From positions 54,345-118,344 of the forward strand of contig CAZMQG010000003.1 of the NCBI GenBank assembly GCA_964568625.1: 64,000 nucleotides of DNA. Direction: 5' to 3'. Position 1 is the first letter of the stretch, and every line of letters starts with the position of its first letter. Below, in pieces: positions 44,459 to 54,800 of the stretch. A model generated the notes under the pieces. That model was not told the DNA's origin, searched no databases, and saw only the letters and a program-made list of their open reading frames with translations. Origin of the DNA: JBAZAX01 sp964568625. Lineage in GTDB: Bacteria; Babelota; Babeliae; Babelales; RVW-14. The position numbers and the translations under genes are program-made.

Positions 44459-45496
44459 ATGAAATTTCTTCCGGCAACGAAACTGTTTAGTTTCTTTTCT
44501 AATGATATGGCGATTGATCTTGGAACTGCAAACACCGTAATTTACGTTAAAAATCGCGGTGTTGTTCTCAATCAACCATCTGTAGTAGCTGTAAAATCTA
44601 CCTCAAATGAGGTTTTAGCTGCAGGCGATAAAGCAAAGTGTATGTTAGGTAAAACGCCTGAAAGTATCACTGCAAGCCGTCCAATGAAAGATGGCGTTAT
44701 CGCTAATTTTGAACTTACAGAAAGCATGCTGCGTTATTTTATTAGCGAAGTTCACAATAATCGTCGCACACTAGTAAGACCACGCATGATTATCGGTGTT
44801 CCGTCTGGAATTACACAAGTTGAAAAACGTGCTGTTGAAGACTCTGCAAAACAAGCCGGTGCTCGTGAGGTTTTTACAATTATGGAGCCAATGGCAGCAG
44901 CAATTGGTTCTGGCCTTCCTGTAAATGAACCAACAGGAAACATGATCGTTGATATAGGTGGTGGCACAACTGAAGTTGCCATTATCTCATTAAAAGATAT
45001 TGTTTACTGTAAATCGGTAAGAGTTGGCGGCGACGAAATGGATCAAGCAATTGTCCAGTACGTTAAGAAAAAGTATAATCTGTTGATTGGCGAAAAAACA
45101 GCCGAAGACATTAAAATGAAAATCGGAACAGCCATGTTAACAGATGAAGTAAAACAAGTTGAAATCAAAGGTCGTGATCTTGTAACTGGAGTACCAAAAA
45201 CCGCAAGACTTACATCTTTGGAAACATTTGAAGCATTGACAGAACCAATTTCTATCATTGTTGATGCCGTAAGATCTGCTCTTGAAAATACACCTCCTGA
45301 ACTTTCATCTGATCTGGTAGATCGTGGAATTATGCTTTCAGGTGGCGGTTCACAACTTAAAAATCTTGCAGAGCTGCTTTCAAAAGAAACCGGTCTGCCT
45401 GTTAAAGTTGCACAAGATCCACTTTTATGCGTAGTTCTTGGCGCTGGACAAGTACTGGAAGAATTGGACAATTTTAGAGAAGCTTTAATGCGATAA
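44459..45496 (+). CDS. mreB: Rod-shape protein MreB
   Basis: Bacterial actin that organises cell-wall synthesis. It has the nucleotide-binding motifs MAIDLGTANT, DIGGGTTEVA and LSGGGSQLKN, and GVPSGITQVEKRA. At 345 aa it is full length. No mreC or mreD follows; instead there is a strong terminator. This implies that elongation genes are dispersed in the genome. Confidence 0.96.
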   Translation: MKFLPATKLFSFFSNDMAIDLGTANTVIYVKNRGVVLNQPSVVAVKSTSNEVLAAGDKAKCMLGKTPESITASRPMKDGVIANFELTESMLRYFISEVHNNRRTLVRPRMIIGVPSGITQVEKRAVEDSAKQAGAREVFTIMEPMAAAIGSGLPVNEPTGNMIVDIGGGTTEVAIISLKDIVYCKSVRVGGDEMDQAIVQYVKKKYNLLIGEKTAEDIKMKIGTAMLTDEVKQVEIKGRDLVTGVPKTARLTSLETFEALTEPISIIVDAVRSALENTPPELSSDLVDRGIMLSGGGSQLKNLAELLSKETGLPVKVAQDPLLCVVLGAGQVLEELDNFREALMR

Positions 45497-45530
45497 ATTT
45501 CCAATAACTTGCACTTTTATAATTTTTTTT

Positions 45531-45567
45531 AATAAGCTCGTCTGTAATAGACGAGCTTATTTTTTTT
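45531..45567 (+). terminator. Rho-independent terminator after mreB
   Basis: A perfect 13-bp stem (AATAAGCTCGTCT with AGACGAGCTTATT) and a 5-nt loop are followed by a run of T. It separates mreB from the next plus-strand gene. Confidence 0.9.
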
Positions 45568-45604
45568 GAATTATTTTTTGTTTTTGTCTAGGAAATGAAT
45601 ATTT

Positions 45605-46549
45605 ATGAAAAAATTTATAAAACTTATTTTATTCCTAACTTTTATAACATCAACACAAGTTTACCCTATGCAGGATACCAAACCAAAACTGGTAGAATTG
45701 AAAAAATCGCTTAGAGATTTGAAAATTAAGCTAACAACTTTAAGTGAAGAGCTTGACGACCTTCGTGTCCGGCTTGAATTTGAACAACTTGCATCACAAA
45801 TGGCCCCTGCAACAAAGAACACATTCATGCATACTCTTAACAATATAAACGGTAATGCAAAACTTCATAAGATATTAACAATGGAAAAAGATGGGCTTAC
45901 GATAATTACACAACTTGCCCAAAATATATTTACAAGTATTCAGGAAAAGAATGATGCCGATACGGATGCTTACACAGAAATGTCTGTTAATATCTTTAAG
46001 AAAATTAATAAAATTAATAACAATCAAATTCTAACAAAATTAATGACTGAATCAAAAGATAATAACATCAACCCTTTTTGTTTAATCGCAACTGGATTTG
46101 CTCAATACCAAAACATTGAAGAAGATCTATCTACTGAACAAATTAAATCCATAAATGAAAATGCAACACTTTTCGCACAATTGATTGGTAAAATAGACAA
46201 GGACTCACTTGCAAATGTTTTAGTTAAACCATTAACTATTAAAGACCAAAATTTAATACCACTCAAAATACTCCTGGCTCCCGCCATTTCAACAGAAAAA
46301 TTAGTTGTTGCTTTCCAAATAATTTTGGGGGAAATATTAAATAAAACAGAAAATTTCACAAAAACTCAACGCATTGCTATTGCAAATATTAAAATCAGTA
46401 GGGAAGAGTTACAGCACCTTGGTATCCAAGGTATCGCGAATGAAATAACATTGAACCAGTTTATAAATAGTTTTACCCCAGATGTTACATTTCCTCCAGA
46501 ATCGCAAAAAATGATTGCCAAATTCAAGGAAATTTTGAATAAAAAATAA
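45605..46549 (+). CDS. 314-aa exported helical protein with coiled coil
   Basis: A signal peptide (LILFLTFITSTQVYP) is followed by a coiled coil of about 35 residues (LVELKKSLRDLKIKLTTLSE ...) and an all-helical body. I recognise no family. Its coiled coil has the same Leu/Lys heptad style as the C-terminus of the 726-aa exported protein at 2.9-5.0 kb, but I do not claim homology. It has its own transcription start region after the mreB terminator and converges on the Fis-like gene with a 15-bp gap. Confidence 0.72.
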   Translation: MKKFIKLILFLTFITSTQVYPMQDTKPKLVELKKSLRDLKIKLTTLSEELDDLRVRLEFEQLASQMAPATKNTFMHTLNNINGNAKLHKILTMEKDGLTIITQLAQNIFTSIQEKNDADTDAYTEMSVNIFKKINKINNNQILTKLMTESKDNNINPFCLIATGFAQYQNIEEDLSTEQIKSINENATLFAQLIGKIDKDSLANVLVKPLTIKDQNLIPLKILLAPAISTEKLVVAFQIILGEILNKTENFTKTQRIAIANIKISREELQHLGIQGIANEITLNQFINSFTPDVTFPPESQKMIAKFKEILNKK

Positions 46550-46564
46550 ACCAAACTTAGCAAT

Positions 46565-46798
46565 TTATTTGCTACCATCAATACCAAATTTTTCGATCTT
46601 GCGATAAAGCTTGCTTCTGCTAATACCAAGAATTTGAGCTGCACGAAAATAGTTATTTTTAGTTTCTTGCAAAGTTATCTCTATAATGATTCGTTCAACT
46701 TCATGAACGACCAAAGGATAAACATTTCCTTTTTCATTTCGCCCTAAACTACTTATCATTTTTTGAACATCACGTTTTAAAATATCAGACAACGACAT
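46565..46798 (-). CDS. Small Fis-family DNA-binding protein
   Basis: A 77-aa protein whose C-terminal half is a Fis-type helix-turn-helix (AAQILGISRSKLYRKIEKFGI), preceded by a dimerisation-like helix region. It resembles the DNA-binding tail of NtrC proteins as a free-standing unit. It follows holA by 3 bp. It may be a nucleoid or regulatory protein; targets are unknown. Confidence 0.85.
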   Translation of the reverse strand: MSLSDILKRDVQKMISSLGRNEKGNVYPLVVHEVERIIIEITLQETKNNYFRAAQILGISRSKLYRKIEKFGIDGSK

Positions 46799-46801
46799 TT
46801 T

Positions 46802-47779
46802 TTAAATCCCACGGCTCAAATTTTTATTGAAATAATTTAAATAAAAAAGATCTAGCGAGTAAAATGTTGAACCTTTTTTTATTGCAAAATCAATTTTATA
46901 TAAATTTTCATACAAACAAAGTAAATCAGCCAATTTAAAATTTTTAAAATCTTTATTGATAAATGAAAAAGGCAATCCATAACTTATCTGTTTAGCCTTA
47001 ACAAAACTATTTTGATTTAAAAACAAAATAACATTGTAAGCCTTCCACACCTGTTCGGACCAAAATATTACCCAGAAAACTTCTGGATACGATGATTCTA
47101 TCTTTTTCCAAATATTAAAAAAATCTTTTGTATTTTTTGTCCAGAAAGCATTTGATAATTGACTTAAAACAGGTTGTGACCCAAAAATATTAGCGATATA
47201 CGCAAATGAGTCATCTAATGCATTTATGCTAATTAGTTCAAAATAATTTATTAGCATACAGACTGAATCGATATCAATATCATTTTTACCATTAAAAATT
47301 TTGCCTAGCATGGCAATTTTTTTGTCTGGCATTTTTGGACTAAAAAGAGTTATTACTTTCTTAGCATCTTCAATATCAATATTTGAATCAATCTCGATTT
47401 GAACAGCATTTGTTGAACATTTAAAATTCTTAAAATCATTTGGAATAAAAAATGAAATTGTATGCAACCCGTCATAATTAGAAATATAATTCAAAAGTTT
47501 TGTATTTTTTGCATGTTCAGATAAATTTCCCAACCAATAAAAATTATAATTTCCTAGAATACTCTGTTCTAAATACGAATGATAATCATTTTTTAAATTT
47601 TCAGCGAACAGGTTTTTCTTAGAATATGGCAGCTTCTGATCTCGTTCTAAAAACTCAAATAATTCACTAAAAAAAACTGAACAAAAATCCGAACCCTTAA
47701 AACAAAAAATTTTTGACGATTTCCAAAAATCTTCTCCCTGAGCATTTTGTAAAAAATTTTTAAAGCTCATCACTGTCAT
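46802..47779 (-). CDS. holA: Probable DNA polymerase III delta subunit (HolA-like)
   Basis: A 325-aa divergent protein. Support comes from the C-terminus (LADLLCLYENLYKIDFAIKKG, then LDLFYLNYF), which matches the HolA pattern of L..L...D.AIK.G, and from position: holA follows lptE in many Gram-negative genomes, as here, with an ATGA overlap. The subunit loads the sliding clamp. The N-terminal half is poorly conserved, so an unrelated protein cannot be excluded. Confidence 0.6.
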   Translation of the reverse strand: MTVMSFKNFLQNAQGEDFWKSSKIFCFKGSDFCSVFFSELFEFLERDQKLPYSKKNLFAENLKNDYHSYLEQSILGNYNFYWLGNLSEHAKNTKLLNYISNYDGLHTISFFIPNDFKNFKCSTNAVQIEIDSNIDIEDAKKVITLFSPKMPDKKIAMLGKIFNGKNDIDIDSVCMLINYFELISINALDDSFAYIANIFGSQPVLSQLSNAFWTKNTKDFFNIWKKIESSYPEVFWVIFWSEQVWKAYNVILFLNQNSFVKAKQISYGLPFSFINKDFKNFKLADLLCLYENLYKIDFAIKKGSTFYSLDLFYLNYFNKNLSRGI

Positions 47780-48339
47780 TTTTCTACCAAATATGATCTA
47801 AAATATTGCTCGATTTTAGGAATGGCTTTTCTTAGTAATTTTCTATATTCAAAATCCAAAAAATCGCTACTTGTTTCAGGAATCTTTGGCTTCGAGATTA
47901 AGTGGTAGAAATAAAATAACTTAGAAGCAACAACAGATTGATTAAAATTGAGCAACTGACACTCCAATTCTAATTTTATTGTTGAGTGAAATAGCAAAAT
48001 ATCAGGTGAAACATACTTTTGTACAGGATCAAGACTTTTGATCGTAATTTTTAAAGAATATGCATCTCTCCGATTACAAGAAATTTTATATCCAACCAAT
48101 TCAAAATATTCAACAACGGAATCATATACAAGCGGCGCAATATTTTCATAAACCTGGTTACTAGTTGGCATTTGAACAAAGATAGGAACTGTTTGTTTTT
48201 TTATAGAAAAACTTCGGCATGTTGCATGCTTAAAAACACATCCCGGCAAAAATAAAATAGAATATGCTACAACTATTAACATTACACGTGATAAAAAAAC
48301 TTTGAGCGCCTTATGTACAAAAATATAAAATTGATTCAC
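47776..48339 (-). CDS. lptE: LptE-like LPS-assembly lipoprotein
   Basis: A 187-aa protein with a signal peptide and lipobox LPGC, followed by an alpha/beta body. LptE plugs the LptD barrel in the outer membrane and helps deliver LPS to the surface. The call depends on the lipobox, size and the lptE-holA order; the family itself is weakly conserved. The GTG start at 48339 has CGGAG 6 nt upstream. An in-frame ATG 19 codons later would shorten the signal peptide but keep the lipobox. Confidence 0.65.
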   Translation of the reverse strand: MNQFYIFVHKALKVFLSRVMLIVVAYSILFLPGCVFKHATCRSFSIKKQTVPIFVQMPTSNQVYENIAPLVYDSVVEYFELVGYKISCNRRDAYSLKITIKSLDPVQKYVSPDILLFHSTIKLELECQLLNFNQSVVASKLFYFYHLISKPKIPETSSDFLDFEYRKLLRKAIPKIEQYFRSYLVEK

Positions 48340-48358
48340 TTGGCACTCCGTAAAAAAT

Positions 48359-49231
48359 TTAAGATTTTTTTATTCTGTTGGATAAACTAAATATACCAGG
48401 AGCTTGCTCTCTATGAATTGACTCTCGTTTTGAATCAACTTGTTTATTATGCTTTTCTTGATACCTATTTTCAGTAAATTGATTTACTCGCGATAAAATT
48501 TTACACGGAGGAACAACTTGAGAACAGACATTAAAAATTTCCTCAACAGACTTTAATGCCAAGTTTTTTAACTCTTCAAATTGCGTCCATAATATAGGAT
48601 TTTTCTCTGAAGTTCCTTGAATTTCAACTAATTTACCGCTATGTGAAATGACAAAATTAAAGTCTGCCTCAGCATCTTTATCTTCAAGATAATTCAAATC
48701 TGTTACAAGTTGACCATCAACAACACCAACTGAAATTGCAGCTATTAATTCGTTTACTATATTTCCATCAATCAATCCTGCCTGCATCCAACGCTGAACC
48801 GCCAAATTTAAGACTAAACTAGACGCGGTAATTGCAGCAACCCTCGTCCCTCCATCAGCCTGCAACACATCACAATCGATGAGAATACTTCGTTCACCAA
48901 GCATATTCATATTTATACAAGATCGTAAACATCTTCCAATCAATCGCGAAATTTCAACACTTCGCGCATTACGTTGTGCTAAATTAGACTCCCGAATCGT
49001 ACGCTGCTGTGTTGCACATGGAAGCATTGAATATTCTGCTGAAATCCAACCCGTCCTTTGACCTTTCAAAAAATTAGGCACAGACTGTTGTAAACTTACT
49101 GATACAAGAACTTTAGTTTGTCCCAACTCAAACAATAATGATGCATCGGCATAGCCATATGCATCATATTGTAATTTTATAGGCCTAATTTGGGCCACGC
49201 TGCGACCATCACACCTTGATAAAGTATTCAT
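48359..49231 (-). CDS. rph: Ribonuclease PH
   Basis: Phosphorolytic 3'-exonuclease that trims tRNA ends. It has RCDGRS near the start, the phosphate-site segment RESNLAQRNARSVEISRLIGR, DCDVLQADGGTR, and DLNYLEDKDAEADFNFV. At 290 aa it is longer than the usual 240-260, with about 35 basic residues added after the core. It follows pnp by 21 bp. Confidence 0.93.
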   Translation of the reverse strand: MNTLSRCDGRSVAQIRPIKLQYDAYGYADASLLFELGQTKVLVSVSLQQSVPNFLKGQRTGWISAEYSMLPCATQQRTIRESNLAQRNARSVEISRLIGRCLRSCINMNMLGERSILIDCDVLQADGGTRVAAITASSLVLNLAVQRWMQAGLIDGNIVNELIAAISVGVVDGQLVTDLNYLEDKDAEADFNFVISHSGKLVEIQGTSEKNPILWTQFEELKNLALKSVEEIFNVCSQVVPPCKILSRVNQFTENRYQEKHNKQVDSKRESIHREQAPGIFSLSNRIKKS

Positions 49232-49252
49232 AATCTACTTTAATTAATTGAC

Positions 49253-51346
49253 TTAATCTTTTTCGAGAGTTGGAGCAACAAGCCTAATTCGATCTGTTTC
49301 TCGATCATATGCAGTAACAGTTACTTTAAGAGTATCATTAACTCTGCAAATTCTGTCTATGTCCCTCTGCTTTGATCTAGAAATTGTTGAAACGTGCACC
49401 AATCCTTCTTTTCCTGGAACAAGTTCAACAAATAATCCAAAATCTGCTATACGTTTGATAATTCCTTCAAATGAAGATCCTATTTGTATATCTCCAGCAA
49501 TTATTTTAACCCAGCCCTCTGCATGCGAGGCAGCTGCACTATCCTTGGAATATATTTTAACAATTCCATCATCTGAAATATCAACTTGTGTGCCGGTCTT
49601 TGCAACAATTTCTTTAATGATTTTTCCGGCAGGTCCAATAATCGCACCAATCTTATCTGTTGGAACCTTAAAAGAAACAACACGCGGTGCAAGCTCTGAA
49701 AGTTTTTTACGAGGTTCTGTTAAAGTTTTATGCATTTCATTCAAAAGAAATAACCTAGCAACACGAGCTTTTTCAAGCGCAGTTTCAAATACTTGACGTT
49801 GAAGCCCTACTTTATCCTTGATATCAAGCTGAAATGCCATAATTCCGCGAGATGTTCCTGTAACCTTGAAATCCATCGCACCGAAGCCATCCTCTTTGCC
49901 TGTTATATCTGTTAAAACATGAAAATTGCCCGATGAATCTCGTAAGGCACCCATTGCAATACCTGCAACAGAATCTTTAATTGGCACACCTGCATCCATT
50001 AATGCCAAACATGTTGAGCAAACAGTAGCCATTGATGACGAACCATTAGACTCCAATACATCAACAACCGAACGAATTGTGTATGGAAATTCTTCTTGTG
50101 ACGGTAATACATTCATAAACGAAGTTTCAGCCAAATAACCATGTCCGATTTCACGTCTTCCTGCTCCACGAATTGGCTTTACCTCACCGGTTGCAAATGG
50201 AGGGAAATTGTAATGTAGCATAAACAAACGCTCTTTAACTCCACCCATCAATGTTTCAATTTTTTGCGCATCTTGAGATGTTCCAAGGGTTATACTTGCA
50301 AGAGCTTGCGTTTCACCTCTTTGGAAAACAGAAGATCCATGCGAGCAAGGAATTGAAGATACTTCAGAATAAATTGGACGAATTTGATCAAAATTTCTAC
50401 CATCAAGACGCGATTGACGCTTAATAATTTCTTCAGGCATCTCTTCTTTTATTAATGCATCAGTCAAATATAAAATAATAGACTTAAGCTCTGAATCGTC
50501 ACCAATCTCTTCTTTAAATTTTTCAACTGTATCTTTGATAAGATTTTCAAAAGCAGAATAACACTCTTGTTTTGTTGGAGCAAATAGTCCATTCAAATAA
50601 TTTTGAGGAAAAGAATCTTTTATCTTTTTCTTCCAACCGACCCAATCCACTTTTGTATCAATTTGATTTTTTGTTTTTCCAACTTCAGCTTGAATCTGTT
50701 TTTGCCACTTAATTTGATCTTTAATCAATTCATGCGCCAAAAATAAAACATCAATCATCTCTGATTCTACAACATTATTACAATGTCCTTCGACCATTGA
50801 TATTCCAGTTTCGGTACCAGCTATAATAATATCTGAATCAGATTTAGATGTTTGTTCATAATCTAAATTAAATTTCCATTGACCATCAATTTTACATGCA
50901 TGAACAGCCCCTACTGGACCAAAAAAAGGTATATCGGAAATTGTCAAAGCAAGGGAAGCTCCAATAAGCCCCAAAATTGAAACAGGAAACTTGCCATCAG
51001 AAGAATATACCGTACAAAGCAACTGAACTTCGTTGAAATATGTTTCAGGAAATAATGGACGAATAGGTCTATCAATTATTCGAGATGTAAGAACTTCGTT
51101 ATCACTTAGCTTACCTTCTCGCTTAACATATCCTCCAGGAATCTTTCCGACAGCACCAGGACGTTCACGATATTCAACGGTTAAAGGAAAAAATCCCTTA
51201 AAACCCTGAGCCTCTTTTGAAGCCACAGCTGTTGCCAATACAACATTATCACCGACTCTAATCCACACTGAACCATCTGCTTGACGAGCAAGCTTGCCAA
51301 CCTCTGCTACCAACCCAATCTCGGGTAAAGTAAAAATCTTATGCAT
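49253..51346 (-). CDS. pnp: Polyribonucleotide nucleotidyltransferase
   Basis: Phosphorolytic exonuclease of mRNA decay. It has two RNase PH domains, a KH domain (IGAIIGPAGKIIKEIVAKTG) and a C-terminal S1 domain (GIIKRIADFGLFVELVPGKEGLVH). At 697 aa the length is typical. It follows rpsO, the conserved rpsO-pnp order. Confidence 0.97.
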   Translation of the reverse strand: MHKIFTLPEIGLVAEVGKLARQADGSVWIRVGDNVVLATAVASKEAQGFKGFFPLTVEYRERPGAVGKIPGGYVKREGKLSDNEVLTSRIIDRPIRPLFPETYFNEVQLLCTVYSSDGKFPVSILGLIGASLALTISDIPFFGPVGAVHACKIDGQWKFNLDYEQTSKSDSDIIIAGTETGISMVEGHCNNVVESEMIDVLFLAHELIKDQIKWQKQIQAEVGKTKNQIDTKVDWVGWKKKIKDSFPQNYLNGLFAPTKQECYSAFENLIKDTVEKFKEEIGDDSELKSIILYLTDALIKEEMPEEIIKRQSRLDGRNFDQIRPIYSEVSSIPCSHGSSVFQRGETQALASITLGTSQDAQKIETLMGGVKERLFMLHYNFPPFATGEVKPIRGAGRREIGHGYLAETSFMNVLPSQEEFPYTIRSVVDVLESNGSSSMATVCSTCLALMDAGVPIKDSVAGIAMGALRDSSGNFHVLTDITGKEDGFGAMDFKVTGTSRGIMAFQLDIKDKVGLQRQVFETALEKARVARLFLLNEMHKTLTEPRKKLSELAPRVVSFKVPTDKIGAIIGPAGKIIKEIVAKTGTQVDISDDGIVKIYSKDSAAASHAEGWVKIIAGDIQIGSSFEGIIKRIADFGLFVELVPGKEGLVHVSTISRSKQRDIDRICRVNDTLKVTVTAYDRETDRIRLVAPTLEKD

Positions 51347-51397
51347 AAAAACCTCTCTCTAAATCAGTAAACCAAGCTTGCTTTTTCAACAAATTTG

Positions 51398-51658
51398 TTA
51401 CCCTTTAATCATCTTTGTTAAATTCTCATAAGCTGAAAAATCTTTTCTTTTAAGATAATTCAACAAGGTACGACGCTGTCCAACAAGCATTGAAAGGCCT
51501 CTTTGAGAATGATAATCTTTTGGAAAATTCTTAAGATGGGTAGAAATTTGTTCAATTCTTTCTGTCAACAAAGCAATTTGAACATGGCTCGAACCAGTAT
51601 CATTTGCATGAATTGCGTACTGCTTTATAATTTTATCTTTTACTTCTTTATTTAACAT
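51398..51658 (-). CDS. rpsO: Ribosomal protein S15
   Basis: An 86-aa small-subunit protein. SSHVQIALLTERI, the HSQRGLSMLVGQRR segment and LLNYLKRKD are S15 hallmarks. It precedes pnp. S15 commonly represses its own mRNA; I see no diagnostic pseudoknot here, but I did not fold the leader. Confidence 0.97.
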   Translation of the reverse strand: MLNKEVKDKIIKQYAIHANDTGSSHVQIALLTERIEQISTHLKNFPKDYHSQRGLSMLVGQRRTLLNYLKRKDFSAYENLTKMIKG

Positions 51659-51724
51659 TTACGTTTGACCTCGTTAATTAACTTAAATTAACCTAAACAA
51701 AACTTTTTACTTTACTAAAACTAA

Positions 51725-51797
51725 TAGGCGCGTGCGGATTCGAACCGCAGACCCTTGCTACGTCAAAGCAATGCTCTACCAACTGAGCTACGCGCCT
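51725..51797 (-). tRNA. tRNA-Val(GAC)
   Basis: A full cloverleaf: acceptor AGGCGCG/CGCGCCT, D arm GCTC-AGTTGGTA-GAGC, anticodon stem TTGCT/AGCAA with loop TTGACGT (anticodon GAC), T arm with TTCGAAT. The 3' CCA is not encoded; the discriminator is A. It sits between rpoC and rpsO. Confidence 0.95.
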
Positions 51798-51812
51798 GAT
51801 TGACCACTTTTT

Positions 51813-54800
51813 TTATTTTAAAGATATCTTATCTAAACCGGCTTCTAGTTGCTCTTCATCTCGAGCCTGTTTTTCAAAATCTGTAACATCTTCACCAATA
51901 TATTTTTTCTTGAATGTAGATATTCCAGTTCCAGCAGGTATTATCTTACCAATTATAATATTTTCTTTCAAGCCATATAAATAATCAACCTGTCCTGCGA
52001 GAGCCGCCTCTGTCAAAACACGAGTTGTCTCTTGGAACGAAGCCGCTGAAATAAAGCTCTCTGTTCCAAGCGAAGCCTTTGTAATACCCATTAATATAGG
52101 TTTTGCCGTTGCTACTTTTTTACCTTCTTTTGCCAAAGCCTTATTTATGGCCTGCAACTGCAACTTATCAACTCGATCGCCAACTACAAAATTTGTATCA
52201 TTTGGCTCAACAATTCGCACTTTTCTTAACATTTGACGTACAATTGTCTCAATATGCTTATCATGGATATCCACACCTTGCAACGTGTAAATTTCCTGAA
52301 CCTCTTTAACGAGATAACTTTGTACAGCATCTGGTCCAAGAATTTTTAACACATCATGAGCATTTGGAACACCAAATGTTAATGCGTCGCCAGCCTTCAC
52401 GTGTTCACCATCTTCAACGTTTAGATGTCTATTTCTAGGAACGTTATATTCAAACACTTCACCTTCATCAGTTGTTACTGTAATTTTGCGTTGACCACGA
52501 TGAACTCCGCCAAATTTCACAACACCATCAACTTCACTTAAAATTGCAGCGTCATGCGGCACTCGCGCTTCAAATAACTCTGTTACACGAGGTAAACCAC
52601 CGGTAATATCTTTCGTTTTCTTTTCCTCACGATGAAGTTTGGCCAAAATATCTCCGGGATAAACATCTGCACCATCTTCTATGGTTAAAATTGCTCCAGT
52701 AGGAAGATAATATCTTGCAATTTCACCATTTTCGTTATCCATTACGGCAACGCATGGTTGACGTCTTTCGTCTCGCTTTTCAAGAATCATTTTATTGGAA
52801 CGTCCGACGGTTTCATCAAACTGCTCTTGATATGTAACATTTTCAATTAAATCAATAAATTGAACACGTCCAGCTCTTTCAGTCATAATAACCTTGAACG
52901 GATCCCATTCAGCAAGTTTTTTACCTTTTTCAACCTTATCACCATCATTTACCAGCAACCACGTTCCATACTCAATTCTGTATTCTTCTAGCTCACGACC
53001 ATCTTCCGAGATTATGGCTATTTTTGATCTACGATTAACTACAACCCAAACGCCATTTCTATTTTTGACGGCATAGATTCCCTTAAAGACAACCTTTCCG
53101 GCAAACTTAGATTTGTAAAAGTTTTCCTCGACAAGACCACTAGCTGTTCCTCCAACGTGGAACGTTCTCATCGTAAGCTGTGTACCAGGTTCACCGATAG
53201 ATTGTGCAGCAATAATTCCAACTGCAGTTCCAACATCCACAAGTTTTTGTGTTGAAAGATCCATTCCATAACAATTGGCACAAACACCACGTTTTGCTTG
53301 GCAAGTTAAAACAGATCTTGCCGCAACCTCTGTTACAGCTGAATCTTTAAGAATCTCAACAACTGCATCATCAATCAAATCACCCTGTTTTGCAATTAAC
53401 TTACCTGACACGGGATCTTTGATATCTTCTGCAGCAACCCTACCAAAAACACGTTTTGTAAGAGGCGCCAATACCTCACCTGATTCTCTCAATTCGCTTA
53501 AACTTAAATATCCAAGAGTCTGACAATCATGTTGTGATATAACAACATCCTGTGAAACGTCTACAAGTCTACGTGTTAAATACCCAGAATCAGCCGTTTT
53601 TAATGCAGTATCTGCCAATCCTTTACGTGCACCGTGAGTTGAAATAAAGTATTCAAAAACATTCAACCCTTCTTTAAAGTTTGCAAGAACTGGAGTTTCC
53701 ATAATTTCACCAGATGGAGTTGCCATTAAACCTCTCATAGCAGCCAACTGACGAATTTGCTGTCTGGAACCACGAGCTCCTGAATCAAGCATCATAAATA
53801 CTGGATTAAATGGAATATTACTTTTTTCAAGATTTGCAGAGGATTCCTTATCCTGATCCTCTAACACCGAAATCATATCATTTGTAACAGATTCTGTTGC
53901 TTTTGCCCAAATCTGAATCACTTTATTGTAACGCTCACCATTGGTAATTGCACCTTCAAGATAAAGTTGCTCAACCGCTTCAACCTCTTTTAGTCCACTC
54001 GAAACGGCCTTATACTTCGAATCTGGAATAACAAGATTTTCCATTGAAAGAGAAATTCCACCAAGCGTTGCATTGCTAAAACCAAGTCGCTTAATCTTAT
54101 CCAAAGCAACAACAGTAGCTTCTGGACCACAAACCTTGTACATTTTTTCAACAAGTTTTGCTATATCTTTTTTCTTAACAGCCTTATTAACCCATTCAAT
54201 TTCAGCCGTATCTGGTAAAGCTTCAAACAGTATTACACGCCCAACTGTCGTTTCAACAATATTACCAGCTTTCATTCTTAATTTGATTGATGCCTGTATA
54301 TCAACTTGACCATGCTGAAAAGCATAAATAACCTCATCTACTGAGGAAAATACCAAACCTTCGCCAAGAACATTCTTTCGGCCCTTGGTCATATAATAAA
54401 GACCTAAAACCATGTCCTGTGATGGCGTTGGAAGTGGTCTTCCACTTGCGGGAGATAAAATATTTTTTGTTGAAAGCATAAGTTTTTCTGCTTCCAATCT
54501 TGCTTTTTGGCTTAAAAGAATATGTACAGCCATCTGGTCACCATCGAAGTCTGCGTTAAATGCGGAACAAACAAGTGGATGAATTTTGATAGCTTTACCC
54601 TCAACAAGCATTGGGTAAAATGCTTGAATACCCAATCTATGCAAAGTTGGAGCTCGATTTAGAAGAACAGGACGATCTCGCACCACTTCTTCAAGAGCTT
54701 CCCAAACCTCAGAGGTCATCTCTTCAACCATACGTTTTGCAACACGCAAGTTTTCAGCTAATTCACGTCTTTGTAATTCAACATAAACATATGGCTTAAA

